Origin: Pseudothioclava nitratireducens
GTDB lineage: Bacteria > Pseudomonadota > Alphaproteobacteria > Rhodobacterales > Rhodobacteraceae
Direction: 5' to 3'
Assembly (NCBI RefSeq): GCF_029210495.1
Contig: NZ_JARGDK010000003.1
Span: forward strand, 62,001 to 126,000
DNA length: 64,000 nt
Shown here: positions 55,613 through 64,000 of the stretch, piece by piece
Numbering within the stretch: the stretch's first letter is position 1
Layout: each line of letters starts with the position of its first letter
The notes under the pieces: model-generated
The model's input: the letters and a program-made list of their open reading frames with translations, nothing else
Told to the model about the DNA's origin: nothing
Database searches by the model: none
Program-made: the position numbers and the translations under genes

Positions 55613-57730
55613 TCAGGGTTTGCGCGACAGGTCGCGCCAGCGTTCCACCTGCGCCACGTCGGATTCCGCCTCGAGCGCGGTCAGCAGCGTATGCAGATGC
55701 TCGACATCCCGAAGTTCGACTTCCACCACGAGCGAGTAAAAGTCCGGTTTCCGGTCGATAAAGTTCAGGTCCGAGATATTGGCCTTCTGCTGCCCGATCA
55801 AGGTGCAGATATGTCCCAGCACCCCTGCATCGTTCGCAATCGTGATCTTGAGCGACACCGAGTTATTCGCGCCGTGCTGCCCGGTGCTCCAGTGCAGATC
55901 GACCCAACGGCCCGGCTGCTCCTCGAATTCCTCAAGCGCGGGGCAGTCGATCGCATGGATCACCACGCCTTGCCCGCGATAGGTGATGCCGACGATCCGC
56001 TCGCCCGGTAACGGCTGACAGCAACTCGCCCGCTTGAAGGTCTGATCCGCGCCGAGTCCGATCACAGCCCGCGCGGGCTCGACCGTCTCGACACCCTTCG
56101 TCGCAAGCTCCGGGTAAAGCGCTTCGAGCACCTCCGAGGCGGCGAGCTCCGCCGAGCCGAGCTGCGCAAGCAATTCGATCTCATCGGGCAGGCCAAGCGT
56201 CTTGGCCGCCGTGCGCAGCGCCTTGTCCGAGACCTTGCGCCCGACATGCTCGAACGCCACCCGCGCCAACTCGCTGCCGAGTTTCACAAAGCGCGAGCGG
56301 TCCTCTTCGCGCAGGCTCTTGCGGATCGCGGCTCGCGCGCGGCCCGTCGCCACGATGTCGAGCCATGTCGCCTGCGGGCGCTGCCCGGCGGCGGTGATGA
56401 TCTCGACCGATTGCCCATTCTTGAGCCGGGTCCAGAGCGGTACGCGGATGCCGTCCACCTTGGCGCCGACGCAGCTATTCCCGATCCGGGTGTGGATCGC
56501 GTAGGCGTAGTCGATAGGCGTCGCGCCCTTCGGCAGTTTCACCACATCGCCCTTGGGTGAGAAGCAGAAGACTTGATCCGAATACATCTCGAGTTTGACA
56601 TTCTCGAGGAACTCGTCGTGATCGCCCTCGCCGAAGCGTTCGGTGAGCGTCGAAATCCACTTTGCCGGATCGACCGCAAACGGGTTCGCGGCGCGTTCAC
56701 CATCGCGGTAGGACCAGTGCGCGGCAACGCCAGCCTCGGCCACCTCGTGCATCTGGCGGGTGCGGATCTGCACCTCCACGCGTTTGCCATCACGGCCCGA
56801 CACCGTGGTGTGGATCGAGCGGTAGCCGTTGGTTTTCGGCTGACTGATATAGTCCTTGAACCGCCCCGGCACCGCGCGCCAGCGATGATGGATCAGCCCG
56901 AGCACCCGATAGCAATCCATCTCGGAGCGGGTGATGATGCGGAACCCGTAGATATCCGAGAGCCGTGAGAAGGTCAGCTGTTTCTCTTCCATCTTGCGCC
57001 AGATCGAATAGGGGCGCTTGGCGCGGCCGAACACGTCAGCCTCGATATTGGCGTCTTCGAGCAGGTGACGGATATCGGCGGTGATCTGCGGGATCACGTC
57101 GCCGGTTTCCTTTTGCAGGCTCACGAAGCGACGGATGATCGAGGTGCGCGCCTCGTGATTGAGAACCTTGAACGCAAGGTCCTCAAGCTCCTCGCGCATC
57201 CACTGCATCCCCATCCGCCCCGCCAGCGGCGCGAAGATTTCCATCGTCTCGCGCGCCTTCTGGGCCTGCTTCTCGGGCCGCATCGAGCGGATCGTGCGCA
57301 TGTTGTGGAGCCGGTCCGCCAGCTTCACGAGGATCACCCGCAGGTCCTTGGACATCGCCATGAACAGCTTGCGGAAGTTCTCCGCCTGTTTGCTGGCCGA
57401 GGACGAGAGTTGCAGGTTGGTCAGCTTGGTCACCCCGTCCACGAGTTCCGCAATCTCGGGCCCGAACATCTCGGAGACCTCGGAATAGGTCGAGCGGGTG
57501 TCCTCGATCGTGTCGTGCAGAAGCGCGGTGATGATCGTCGCATCGTCGAGCCGTTGTTCCGTCAGGATCGCGGCGACAGCGACGGGATGGGTGAAATAGG
57601 GCTCGCCCGAGTGGCGAAACTGCCCGTCATGCATATCCTTTCCGTAGGCATAGGCCTTGCGGATCAGATCGGCGTTGGTGCGCGGATTGTAATTGCGAAC
57701 GAGCGCGATCAGGTCTTCGACGTCGATCAT
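55613..57730 (-). CDS. Bifunctional (p)ppGpp synthetase/hydrolase (RelA/SpoT homologue)
   Basis: 705-aa stringent-response enzyme, the sole Rsh typical of alphaproteobacteria. Domains in order: HD hydrolase (YFTHPVAVAAIL, ALLHDTIEDT), synthetase (DIYGFRIITRSEMDCY, KDYISQPKTNGYRSIHTT), TGS (FSPKGDVVKLPKGATPIDYAY), and the C-terminal ACT domain (ITIANDAGVLGHICTLIG). Both active sites appear intact. It is 37 bases downstream of rpoZ. Confidence 0.95.
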   Translation of the reverse strand: MIDVEDLIALVRNYNPRTNADLIRKAYAYGKDMHDGQFRHSGEPYFTHPVAVAAILTEQRLDDATIITALLHDTIEDTRSTYSEVSEMFGPEIAELVDGVTKLTNLQLSSSASKQAENFRKLFMAMSKDLRVILVKLADRLHNMRTIRSMRPEKQAQKARETMEIFAPLAGRMGMQWMREELEDLAFKVLNHEARTSIIRRFVSLQKETGDVIPQITADIRHLLEDANIEADVFGRAKRPYSIWRKMEEKQLTFSRLSDIYGFRIITRSEMDCYRVLGLIHHRWRAVPGRFKDYISQPKTNGYRSIHTTVSGRDGKRVEVQIRTRQMHEVAEAGVAAHWSYRDGERAANPFAVDPAKWISTLTERFGEGDHDEFLENVKLEMYSDQVFCFSPKGDVVKLPKGATPIDYAYAIHTRIGNSCVGAKVDGIRVPLWTRLKNGQSVEIITAAGQRPQATWLDIVATGRARAAIRKSLREEDRSRFVKLGSELARVAFEHVGRKVSDKALRTAAKTLGLPDEIELLAQLGSAELAASEVLEALYPELATKGVETVEPARAVIGLGADQTFKRASCCQPLPGERIVGITYRGQGVVIHAIDCPALEEFEEQPGRWVDLHWSTGQHGANNSVSLKITIANDAGVLGHICTLIGQQKANISDLNFIDRKPDFYSLVVEVELRDVEHLHTLLTALEAESDVAQVERWRDLSRKP

Positions 57731-57767
57731 CTGCGCGCGCGTTCGCCCCCTTTATCTCAGGCCCGGA

Positions 57768-58124
57768 TTATTCGCGGCCCTGTGCATCCATCAGAGCGCG
57801 CAGCATGCGCTCTTCGGAGGAGTCGTCATCCACCGGACGGTCCGGCGTCTCGCCACCCATCAGCAGCGACATGGAGTCGTCTTCCGGCTCGTCGACTTCG
57901 ATCTGGGTCTGGTTCGACTCGATCAGACGCTCGCGCAGCTCGTCCGCGGACTGGGTCTCTTCGGCGATTTCACGCAGAGCCACGACGGGGTTTTTGTCGT
58001 TGTCGCGGTCGATCGTCAGCGGCGCACCGGCAGCGACTTCGCGCGCACGATGTGCGGCGAGCATCACCAGCTCGAAGCGGTTCGGAACCTTGTCAACGCA
58101 ATCTTCAACCGTCACGCGGGCCAT
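57768..58124 (-). CDS. rpoZ: RNA polymerase omega subunit
   Basis: 118-aa subunit that helps assemble RNA polymerase and forms a (p)ppGpp site. Start [20 protein letters not shown] is diagnostic, followed by [12 protein letters not shown] and [13 protein letters not shown]. The acidic C-terminal tail is long, as in alphaproteobacteria. ATG 58124 is the conserved start. A candidate promoter lies at 58162-58190. The pairing with rsh is conserved and functionally apt. Confidence 0.95.
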   Translation of the reverse strand: MARVTVEDCVDKVPNRFELVMLAAHRAREVAAGAPLTIDRDNDKNPVVALREIAEETQSADELRERLIESNQTQIEVDEPEDDSMSLLMGGETPDRPVDDDSSEERMLRALMDAQGRE

Positions 58125-58161
58125 AAGCATCTCCAATCGGACTTGGGAGGTGTGAAGCGCC

Positions 58162-58190
58162 TATTTAGGCCGGACCGCCCCGATTGACAA
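58162..58190 (-). promoter_or_regulatory. Candidate sigma-70 promoter for rpoZ-rsh
   Basis: On the minus strand TTGTCA (58185-58190) is followed after a 17-base spacer by TAAATA (58162-58167), about 38 bases before the rpoZ ATG. The -35 matches well; the -10 is poor. Position and spacing support it. Confidence 0.4.
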
Positions 58191-58194
58191 GCGC

Positions 58195-58782
58195 TCAATC
58201 CGCCCCGGCACGCTGAGAAAGCGGCCATATCTGCGCTTTTTCGGCCTCTGGCAGGGCCTTTGCCATGGTGGCCACGTTCTGCCCGGTGGCCGGATGGCGC
58301 CAGAGCGGCGCGATATCGGCAAGGGGAATCAGCACGAAGCCACGTTCGGACAGGCGCGGATGCGGCAGGATCAGCCGATCCGGCGCGACCTGTGCCTGCG
58401 TCTCGGGCGGCAGGTTGCGCCACTCCGCCTCGGTTGCGGGATCGGGCAGGATCGCGTCACCCATTGCCAACAGATCGAGGTCGATCACCCGCGCGCCCCA
58501 GCGTGTCAGGCGCACCCGTCCGAGATCGGCTTCGATCCCGTGAAGAACCGCGAGCACCGCCTCTGGATCGCGCCCACCCGGATCGACCGCCGCGCAGGCA
58601 TTCACGAAATCAGGGCCGGACCCCGCGGGGAAGGCGGGCGTGCGAAAGAACCGGCTCACGGCACGCACAGGCAGCCCTGCCGCGCTCAATGCGGCAAGCG
58701 CCCTCACGATCATCTGAACCGGCGCGAGCCCCTCCGCCCCCAGATTGGCGCCGAGCGCGACCATAGCTGTGCTATTATACAT
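58195..58782 (-). CDS. folK: 2-amino-4-hydroxy-6-hydroxymethyldihydropteridine pyrophosphokinase
   Basis: 195-aa HPPK of folate synthesis. Family blocks are ALGANLGAEG, VSRFFRTPAFPAGSGPDFVNA, GRVRLTRWGARVIDLDLLAMG (catalytic) and LPHPRLSERGFVLIPLADI. ATG 58782 has GAGGGA about 11 bases upstream; an ATG six codons later (58764) is also possible. A TATAAT lies between the two, so if it is a true -10, the shorter start is right. Confidence 0.9.
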   Translation of the reverse strand: MYNSTAMVALGANLGAEGLAPVQMIVRALAALSAAGLPVRAVSRFFRTPAFPAGSGPDFVNACAAVDPGGRDPEAVLAVLHGIEADLGRVRLTRWGARVIDLDLLAMGDAILPDPATEAEWRNLPPETQAQVAPDRLILPHPRLSERGFVLIPLADIAPLWRHPATGQNVATMAKALPEAEKAQIWPLSQRAGAD

Positions 58783-58914
58783 TTATACAAATGTCCCTCT
58801 GCTGGACGGCTGGTCTATCAAGACCTTGGAAAGGCCTGTCTTCGTGACTGTTACCGGGTAAAGCCACGCAAGTATTTTTTGGCGGATTGCAGGCTGTTTT
58901 GAAAGGACATCTTG

Positions 58915-59478
58915 ATGTTTTACAAAGACGAACGCCTTGCGCTGTTCATCGACGGGTCAAACCTTTACGCCGCCGCCAAGGCGCTCGGGTTCGACATCGA
59001 CTACAAACTCCTGCGTCAGGAATTCGAGCGTCGCGGCAAGCTCTTGCGCGCCTTTTACTACACGGCCCTGCTGGAGAATGAGGAATATTCCCCGATCCGC
59101 CCGCTGGTGGATTGGCTGAATTACAACGGCTACGCGATGGTGACCAAACCCGCCAAGGAGTTCACCGACTCCATGGGCCGGCGCAAGGTCAAGGGCAATA
59201 TGGATATCGAACTGGCCGTGGATGCGATGGAACTCGCGCCGCGGCTCGATCATATCGTGCTGTTCTCGGGCGATGGCGATTTCCGCCCGCTGGTCGAGGC
59301 GCTTCAGCGTCAGGGCTGCCGGGTCTCGGTCGTCTCGACGATCCGCTCGCAACCGCCGATGATCGCCGACGAGCTGCGCCGTCAGGCCGACAACTTCATC
59401 GAACTCGATGCGCTGCGCGACGTGATCGGTCGCCCGCCCCGCGAACCGCGCGAGGGCGAGGGGATGGCAGAGAGCTGA
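58915..59478 (+). CDS. NYN domain (LabA/DUF88-like) protein, predicted RNase
   Basis: 187-aa PIN-like NYN-domain protein. Acidic metal-site residues are in ALFIDGSNLYAAAK, NMDIELAVDAMELA and LFSGDGDFRPLVEAL, with VVSTIRSQPPMIADELRRQAD completing the LabA-type block. It probably binds or cuts RNA with a divalent ion; the target is unknown. The start ATG 58915 is preceded by AAAGGACA. It is divergent from folK, near rpoZ-rsh and rnc, a region otherwise concerned with RNA and stress control. Confidence 0.87.
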   Translation: MFYKDERLALFIDGSNLYAAAKALGFDIDYKLLRQEFERRGKLLRAFYYTALLENEEYSPIRPLVDWLNYNGYAMVTKPAKEFTDSMGRRKVKGNMDIELAVDAMELAPRLDHIVLFSGDGDFRPLVEALQRQGCRVSVVSTIRSQPPMIADELRRQADNFIELDALRDVIGRPPREPREGEGMAES

Positions 59479-59550
59479 TCCTGCGCTATATCCGGTCCTC
59501 AACAGGGCGCATGGCAAGCCGTGCGCCCTTTTTCACGACCGGAAGCCGCG

Positions 59551-59997
59551 ATGTTCGAGAACCTCTCCCTCTTTGGCCTGTTCATCTCGGCGATGCTGGC
59601 AGCCTCGCCGGTGCCGCTGCAATCGGAGGTGGTCTTCGTCGCGCTGCAAACGGCGGGAGAGGTCGCGCTTTGGCAAATGGTGCTGGTCGCCGGGATCGGG
59701 AACACGCTGGGCGCGCTCATCACCTATTGGCTTGGCCGGGGCGTCAATCATTGGCGCGACCGCAAGTGGTTCCCCGCCAGCCCGGCCCAGCTTGAGCGCG
59801 GGCATCGCTGGTTCGAGCGCTGGGGCAAATGGGTGCTGTTGCTGAGCTGGGCACCGGGCGGCGATCTGGCCTGTCTGGTCGCAGGCGTGCTCCGGCTGTC
59901 CCTGTGGGAGTTCGTGCCCCTCGTCTTTCTGGCCAAGACCGGCCGCTATGCGGTTCTTGGCTGGGTGACGCAGCAGGCGCTGGCACTGACGGCCTGA
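59551..59997 (+). CDS. YqaA family (DedA/SNARE-associated) small membrane protein
   Basis: 148-aa membrane protein. FISAMLAASPVPLQSEVVFVAL, then GNTLGALITYWLGRG, and RWGKWVLLLSWAPGGDLACLVAGVLR fit YqaA/VTT-fold proteins, which are linked to lipid scrambling or proton-coupled membrane homeostasis. About four hydrophobic segments are present. The Asp in GGDL and Glu in SEVVF are the conserved buried acids. It starts 72 bases after the NYN gene. Repeat copy 3 begins four bases after its stop. Confidence 0.85.
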   Translation: MFENLSLFGLFISAMLAASPVPLQSEVVFVALQTAGEVALWQMVLVAGIGNTLGALITYWLGRGVNHWRDRKWFPASPAQLERGHRWFERWGKWVLLLSWAPGGDLACLVAGVLRLSLWEFVPLVFLAKTGRYAVLGWVTQQALALTA

Positions 59998-60001
59998 GAC
60001 G

Positions 60002-60060
60002 AGGGGGCGCTGCCCCCGCTGGCGCTGCCAGCCCCCCGGGATATTTCCGGCAGAGTGAAA
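60002..60060 (+). repeat. 3'-end GC-hairpin repeat, copy 3
   Basis: Begins with hairpin GGGGGCGCTGCCCCC, then a GC spacer with inner GGCGCTGCC, then CCCCCCGGGATATTTCCGGC and AGAGTGAAA. It lies four bases after the YqaA-like stop, in the same orientation relative to the gene as copies 1 and 2. It may act as a terminator although no T-run follows the hairpin. Confidence 0.75.
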
Positions 60061-60115
60061 GGGCTGGACCTTGCGCAGAGCACGGCTTAGCTCTGGGTCC
60101 GTGAAGGAGACCGCG

Positions 60116-61069
60116 ATGAAGCCAGCACTGACTCTCTATCTTGCCGCACCGCGCGGTTTCTGCGCGGGCGTGGACCGCGCCATCAAGATCGTCGAAATGG
60201 CGATCGAGAAATGGGGCGCGCCGGTTTTTGTGCGCCATGAGATCGTCCACAACAAATTCGTCGTAGACAGCCTGCGCGACAAGGGGGCCGTCTTTGTCGA
60301 GGAACTGGACGAATGCCCCGATGACCGTCCGGTAATCTTTTCCGCCCATGGCGTGCCGAAATCCGTGCCCGCCGAGGCAGAGCGGCGCCAGATGGTTTAT
60401 GTCGACGCCACCTGCCCGCTGGTCTCCAAGGTGCATATCGAGGCCGAGCGCCACCATGAGGCGGGGTTGCAAATGGTGATGATCGGCCACGCGGGCCACC
60501 CGGAGGTGCTTGGCACGATGGGGCAATTGCCCGAAGGCGAGGTGCTGCTGGTCGAAACCGTCGAGGATGTGGCGACACTTGCGCCCCGCGATCCCGAGCG
60601 GCTGGCCTTCATCACGCAGACCACCCTGTCGGTCGATGACACGGCCGGCATCGTGGCCGCACTTCAGGCGCGCTTCCCCAAGATCGTCGGCCCCGCGAAG
60701 GAAGACATCTGCTATGCCACGACCAACCGTCAGGCCGCCGTCAAAGCCATCGCCGACAAGATCGACGCGCTTCTGGTGATCGGGGCACCGAATTCGTCGA
60801 ATTCCAAGCGGCTGGTCGAAGTGGGCAGCGCCAATGGCTGCGCCTATAGTCAGCTTGTGCAGCGCGCGACCGATATCGACTGGCGCGCGCTTGAGGGCAT
60901 CCGTTCGGTCGGCATCACGGCGGGGGCCTCGGCGCCCGAGCTTTTGGTCAATGAGGTCATCGACGCTTTCCGCGCGCATTACGATGTGACGGTCGAGGTG
61001 GTCGAGACCGCCCGCGAAGACATCGAATTCAAGGTCCCGCGCGTGTTGCGCGCGGCCGCCGCATCCTGA
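60116..61069 (+). CDS. ispH: 4-hydroxy-3-methylbut-2-enyl diphosphate reductase
   Basis: Last enzyme of the MEP isoprenoid pathway, making IPP and DMAPP with a 4Fe-4S cluster. 317 aa from ATG 60116 after GAAGGAGACC. The three cluster cysteines are C16 ([10 protein letters not shown]), C100 ([11 protein letters not shown]) and C199 ([12 protein letters not shown]). The catalytic SAHGVPKSV and IGHAGHPEV blocks are present. It heads a compact run ispH-gst-lysE family-rnhA-TRIC family. Confidence 0.96.
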   Translation: MKPALTLYLAAPRGFCAGVDRAIKIVEMAIEKWGAPVFVRHEIVHNKFVVDSLRDKGAVFVEELDECPDDRPVIFSAHGVPKSVPAEAERRQMVYVDATCPLVSKVHIEAERHHEAGLQMVMIGHAGHPEVLGTMGQLPEGEVLLVETVEDVATLAPRDPERLAFITQTTLSVDDTAGIVAALQARFPKIVGPAKEDICYATTNRQAAVKAIADKIDALLVIGAPNSSNSKRLVEVGSANGCAYSQLVQRATDIDWRALEGIRSVGITAGASAPELLVNEVIDAFRAHYDVTVEVVETAREDIEFKVPRVLRAAAAS

Positions 61070-61082
61070 GGAGCATTTCAGC

Positions 61083-61688
61083 ATGAAACTTTATTCGATG
61101 CCTTCGTCGGGCAACAGCTACAAGGTCCGGCTGCTGCTCGCGCTGTTGGGGCGCGACTGTGAGATGATCGATGTCGAGTATCTGACCGCCGCGCTTGATG
61201 AGGCCAAGGCCACCGGCGCGCTGCCCTTCGGCAAGGCCCCGGTGCTGCATCTCGACGACGGGCGGGTTCTGGCAGAGTCAAACGCGATCCTGAACTGGCT
61301 GGGCGAAGGTACCGAGTTTCTGCCGGGCGACGCCTTTACCCGCGCGCAGATGCTGTCGTGGATGTTCTGGGAGCAAAACCAGCACGAGGGCGTCATCGCC
61401 GTGCGCGCCGCCCTGCGGAACTACCCGCATCGCGCGGCACAGGCGACGCCGGAGCGGATGGCCGAACTGCTGACGCGCGGCAATGAGCTGATGCAAATGA
61501 TGGAAGACCACCTTGCCAAGAACGATTGGCTTGCCGGTGACCGGATCAGCCTCGCCGATATCTGCCTCTACGCCTACACCCACACCGCCGAAAGCCGGGT
61601 CGGCTACGATCTGGCGCCCTTCCCGGCGCTTCGCGCATGGCTCGCGCGGATCGCCGCGCTGCCCGGCTATATCGGACTGGAGGACTGA
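61083..61688 (+). CDS. Glutathione S-transferase family protein
   Basis: 201-aa GST with an N-terminal thioredoxin-like domain starting MKLYSMPSSGNSYKVRLLL; the serine of PSSGNSYKVR is the probable glutathione-activating residue. The G-site FGKAPVLHLDDGRVLAESNAI is clear. The C-terminal helical domain has LAGDRISLADICLYAY, the N-capping box. The substrate is unknown. It starts 13 bases after ispH and ends four bases before the next gene. Confidence 0.88.
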   Translation: MKLYSMPSSGNSYKVRLLLALLGRDCEMIDVEYLTAALDEAKATGALPFGKAPVLHLDDGRVLAESNAILNWLGEGTEFLPGDAFTRAQMLSWMFWEQNQHEGVIAVRAALRNYPHRAAQATPERMAELLTRGNELMQMMEDHLAKNDWLAGDRISLADICLYAYTHTAESRVGYDLAPFPALRAWLARIAALPGYIGLED

Positions 61689-61692
61689 TCCC

Positions 61693-62295
61693 GTGTCGCT
61701 GGCCTTCCTGCTGACCGCTATGGTGATTTGTTTCGCGCCGGGGATCGGCGTCGTCTACACGCTGTCAGTGGCGCTCGGGCAGGGGTTTCGGGCGGGCGTC
61801 TGGGCGGCCTTGGGCTGCTCGGTCGCCACGCTGGTGCATCTGGCGGTGGCGGTCGCGGGGCTGGCGGCGGTGCTGCATAGCTCGGCCATCCTGTTCCAGA
61901 GCGTGAAATACGCGGGCGTCGCCTATCTGCTCTGGATGGCATGGGGGACGCTTAAGGGCACCGGCGGATTGCAGGTCAGTGCCGCGGAGCGCGCGCCCGT
62001 CGCGCGCCTCGTCCGCCGGGGCATCATGCTCAACCTGCTGAACCCGAAACTGCCGATGTTCTTCATGGCCTTCCTGCCGCAATTCATGGCGCCAACCGAT
62101 GGGACCGCGCAGATGGTGCTGCTCGGGTCGGTCTTTGCCGCGATCACCTTTGCCACCTTCGTCTTCTATGCGGCACTCGCCGCGACGGGGCGGGCGCGCG
62201 TGCTGGGCAATGAGCGGCTGATGACATGGCTGCGGCGCGCCTTTGCGGCCTCGTTTGCGGGGCTGGGCCTGAAGCTCGCGATGGAGCGCGCCTGA
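61693..62295 (+). CDS. LysE family translocator
   Basis: 200-aa exporter-type membrane protein from GTG 61693, with about five to six helices. The family start is [27 protein letters not shown]. The [22 protein letters not shown] block is the RhtB/LysE signature. The cargo, often an amino acid or its derivative, is unknown. The GTG is four bases after the GST stop and its own stop overlaps the rnhA start (TGATG). Confidence 0.87.
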   Translation: MSLAFLLTAMVICFAPGIGVVYTLSVALGQGFRAGVWAALGCSVATLVHLAVAVAGLAAVLHSSAILFQSVKYAGVAYLLWMAWGTLKGTGGLQVSAAERAPVARLVRRGIMLNLLNPKLPMFFMAFLPQFMAPTDGTAQMVLLGSVFAAITFATFVFYAALAATGRARVLGNERLMTWLRRAFAASFAGLGLKLAMERA

Positions 62296-62756
62296 TGGAA
62301 CTGCATGCCTGGACCGATGGTGCCTGCTCGGGCAATCCCGGCCCCGGCGGCTGGGGCGTCCTGATCCGCGCGATGGAGGGCGATACGATCCTCAAGGAGC
62401 GTGAACTCAAGGGCGGCGAGGCCGACACCACCAACAACCGGATGGAGCTTCTGGCCGCGATCAATGCGCTCGAGGCACTGACCCGCGCGAGTGAGATCAC
62501 CATCATCACCGACTCCGCCTATGTGAAAAACGGTGTCACCGGCTGGATTCACGGCTGGAAACGGAACGGCTGGAAGACCTCGAACAAGAAGCCGGTGAAG
62601 AATGTCGATCTGTGGCAGCGGCTCGAAGAGGCGCAGGCGCGCCATTCGGTGCGCTGGGAATGGATCAAGGGCCATGCGGGCCATCCCGAGAACGAGCGCG
62701 CCGATGAACTCGCCCGCGCCGGGATGGAGCCCTTCAAACCCGCAAAGTCGAAATGA
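62295..62756 (+). CDS. rnhA: Ribonuclease HI
   Basis: 153-aa RNase H1 that removes RNA from RNA-DNA hybrids. Catalytic residues are at the expected places: D8 ([11 protein letters not shown]), E51 ([10 protein letters not shown]), D73 (IITDSAYVK), and D137 ([10 protein letters not shown]) with H127 of IKGHAGHP. The basic protrusion ([16 protein letters not shown]) is present. ATG 62295 overlaps the previous stop and its own stop overlaps the TRIC gene start. Confidence 0.96.
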   Translation: MELHAWTDGACSGNPGPGGWGVLIRAMEGDTILKERELKGGEADTTNNRMELLAAINALEALTRASEITIITDSAYVKNGVTGWIHGWKRNGWKTSNKKPVKNVDLWQRLEEAQARHSVRWEWIKGHAGHPENERADELARAGMEPFKPAKSK

Positions 62757-63415
62757 ACGGCGCGGGGCTCGACTGGCTGGCCGGCCTGCCGATCGGCGCC
62801 GTGCTCGACTATGCCTCCGTGCTGGTCTTCGCGCTGACCGGCGCTCTGGTCGCCAGCCGCCAGCAGCTTGACGTGGTCGGCTTCATCTTCATCGCGGCGC
62901 TCACCGCCGTGGGCGGTGGCACCTTGCGGGACCTGATGCTGGGCCGCGACCCGGTCTTTTGGGTCGGACGCCCGGAATTCATCGTGCTGATCGCCGCCGC
63001 CGCGATCCTTGTGTTCTTCACCGCGCATCTGCTGGAAAGCCGCTACCGCGCGCTCCTCTGGCTCGATGCCTGCGCGCTGTCGGTGGCGGTGCCTGCGGGG
63101 GTCGCGGTGACGCTGGCACAAGGCCATGGCCCGGTGATCGTGCTGATCATGGGGGTCGTGACCGGGAGTTTTGGCGGTCTGATGCGCGACGTCGTGTGTA
63201 ACGAGGTGCCGCTGGTGCTCAAGCAAGGCGAGCTTTACCTGAGCTGTGCCTTTGCGGGCGCGGGGGCTGCGCTTGTGATGGGGGCTTTCGGCCTCGCGGG
63301 ACTGCCCGCGCTGATCGCCTGCGGGGCGCTGACCTTTGCGTTGCGCGCCGGCTCGCTGCGCTGGGGCTGGAAGCTGCCCGTCTACAAGGCCCGCCCGCCG
63401 CGCACCCGCGGCTAG
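62753..63415 (+). CDS. TRIC/UPF0126 family cation channel-like protein
   Basis: 220-aa membrane protein with about seven helices in two repeats. Family motifs are [41 protein letters not shown] (first GGG..R.. signature) and [23 protein letters not shown] (second). Such trimeric channels carry potassium or other cations. It is coupled to rnhA by ATGA. Its TAG overlaps the TAG of the convergent LrgB-like gene within CTAG (63412-63415). Confidence 0.9.
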   Translation: MNGAGLDWLAGLPIGAVLDYASVLVFALTGALVASRQQLDVVGFIFIAALTAVGGGTLRDLMLGRDPVFWVGRPEFIVLIAAAAILVFFTAHLLESRYRALLWLDACALSVAVPAGVAVTLAQGHGPVIVLIMGVVTGSFGGLMRDVVCNEVPLVLKQGELYLSCAFAGAGAALVMGAFGLAGLPALIACGALTFALRAGSLRWGWKLPVYKARPPRTRG

Positions 63416-64000
63416 AGGAACAGCCGCAGCACCACGGGCGCTAGAAACGCGGTCAGCACCGCGTTCAACCCCATACCAATCGAGGCGAAGGCGCCCGCCG
63501 TTTCATGCACCTGAAACGCCCGCGCCGTGCCGATCCCATGCGCGGCCACGCCGACCGCAAAGCCCCGCGCGCGCCAATCCTTGAACCCGAACAGATTCAG
63601 AAGCGGTGTCACCACAATCGCCCCGATCATCCCGGTCAGCAGCACCAGAACGGCGGTCAGCGTAGGCTCTCCGCCCAGCGCCTCGGCGATCCCGATGGCC
63701 ACCGGGGCCGTCGCGGATTTCGGCGCGAGCGAAGCGAGCAGTTCCGGCCCCGCCCCCAACCCCTTGGCCACACCGAGCGCAACCGCGACCGCCGTCAGCG
63801 ACCCCATCACCAGCGCCACGAGGATCGGTACCAATGCACGGCGCAGCTTGCCCAGATTGGCGTGAAGCGGGATCGCAAGGCACACCGTCGCCGGACCCAG
63901 CATGAAGTGGACGAACTGCGCGCCCTCGAAATAGCTCTGATAGGGCGTGCCCGTCCCCCACAGCACGCAGGCCAGCAAGATCACCGCCAGCATCACCGGA
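63412..64000 (-). CDS. LrgB/CidB family membrane protein, 5' end outside window
   Basis: C-terminal 196 codons are visible and the frame is open to the window's edge, so the start lies beyond 64000. Family blocks are LWGTGTPYQSYFEGAQFVHFML, AIPLHANLGKLRRAL, ELLASLAPKSATAPVAIGIA and GVAAHGIGTARAFQVHETAGA. Some six hydrophobic segments are seen. LrgB proteins are linked to murein hydrolase control or to glycolate/pyruvate transport, usually with an LrgA partner that would sit upstream, outside the window. Confidence 0.9.
   Translation of the reverse strand, partial: PVMLAVILLACVLWGTGTPYQSYFEGAQFVHFMLGPATVCLAIPLHANLGKLRRALVPILVALVMGSLTAVAVALGVAKGLGAGPELLASLAPKSATAPVAIGIAEALGGEPTLTAVLVLLTGMIGAIVVTPLLNLFGFKDWRARGFAVGVAAHGIGTARAFQVHETAGAFASIGMGLNAVLTAFLAPVVLRLFL

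Overview
The window is high-GC, gene-dense chromosomal DNA from an alphaproteobacterium, most likely Rhodobacterales (Rhodobacter/Roseobacter/Thioclava-like). The evidence is the crotonyl-CoA carboxylase/reductase plus ethylmalonyl-CoA mutase pair, the glpR-glpD-glpSTPQUV glycerol importer locus, the TSUP/TIGR02186 pair, the ycjF-ycjX pair, and a 3'-end hairpin repeat of a kind I recall from this order. The genus cannot be fixed from the sequence alone. I see no rRNA, tRNA, CRISPR array or prophage. No gene-free stretch exceeds about 300 bases; the longest is the divergent ecm/ccrA promoter region.

Layout. 1-7.2 kb: the end of msrA, prmA, a small membrane protein, ruvCAB, a group-3 truncated haemoglobin, and ycjX-ycjF. 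7.3-13.9 kb: truA, then a surface-polysaccharide island (FlaA1/CapD-type sugar dehydratase, sugar transferase, epimerase, Wza-type lipoprotein) interrupted by an intact IS5-family (IS903-like) element with a target duplication. 14-17.7 kb: VOC protein, branched-chain aminotransferase, universal stress protein, Nfu-type Fe-S carrier, tsaB-rimI. 17.9-23.3 kb: a purine-nucleoside ABC importer (BMP-type binding protein, ATPase, two permeases) ending in purine nucleoside phosphorylase, so uptake and phosphorolysis share an operon. 23.4-27.4 kb: TSUP exporter with TIGR02186 partner, an SDR, and a RecD-like helicase.

27.5-31.0 kb: ethylmalonyl-CoA mutase and crotonyl-CoA carboxylase/reductase, divergently transcribed, the core of acetyl-CoA assimilation without a glyoxylate shunt. 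31.1-35.5 kb: a fructose-type ABC importer (frcBCA) divergent from a ROK regulator (frcR) across a large dyad operator. 35.5-46.9 kb: glycerol/glycerol-3-phosphate catabolism: glpR divergent from glpD-glpSTPQUV, then glpK and an iron-containing alcohol dehydrogenase. 47-49.5 kb: an orphan methyltransferase, then an arsenic module made of a single-chain ArsR-ArsC fusion and an ArsJ-associated GAPDH. No arsJ or other arsenic exporter is visible.

49.5-58.8 kb (minus strand): SulP transporter with a tandem universal stress protein, then the housekeeping series folK, rpoZ-rsh, a DUF2062 protein and pdxJ-acpS-lepB-rnc. 58.9-64 kb: NYN-domain protein, YqaA-like membrane protein, ispH-gst-lysE family-rnhA-TRIC family, and the 3' part of an lrgB-like gene leaving the window.

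The most notable items are the arsRC fusion plus ArsJ-type GAPDH without an exporter, with a near-perfect operator overlapping the start codon; four convergent gene pairs whose stop codons share one palindrome (TTAA, TGATCA twice, CTAG); a three-copy repeat placed a few bases after stop codons; and the IS insertion 12 bases from a polysaccharide gene's start. I found no convincing wholly new multi-gene system.
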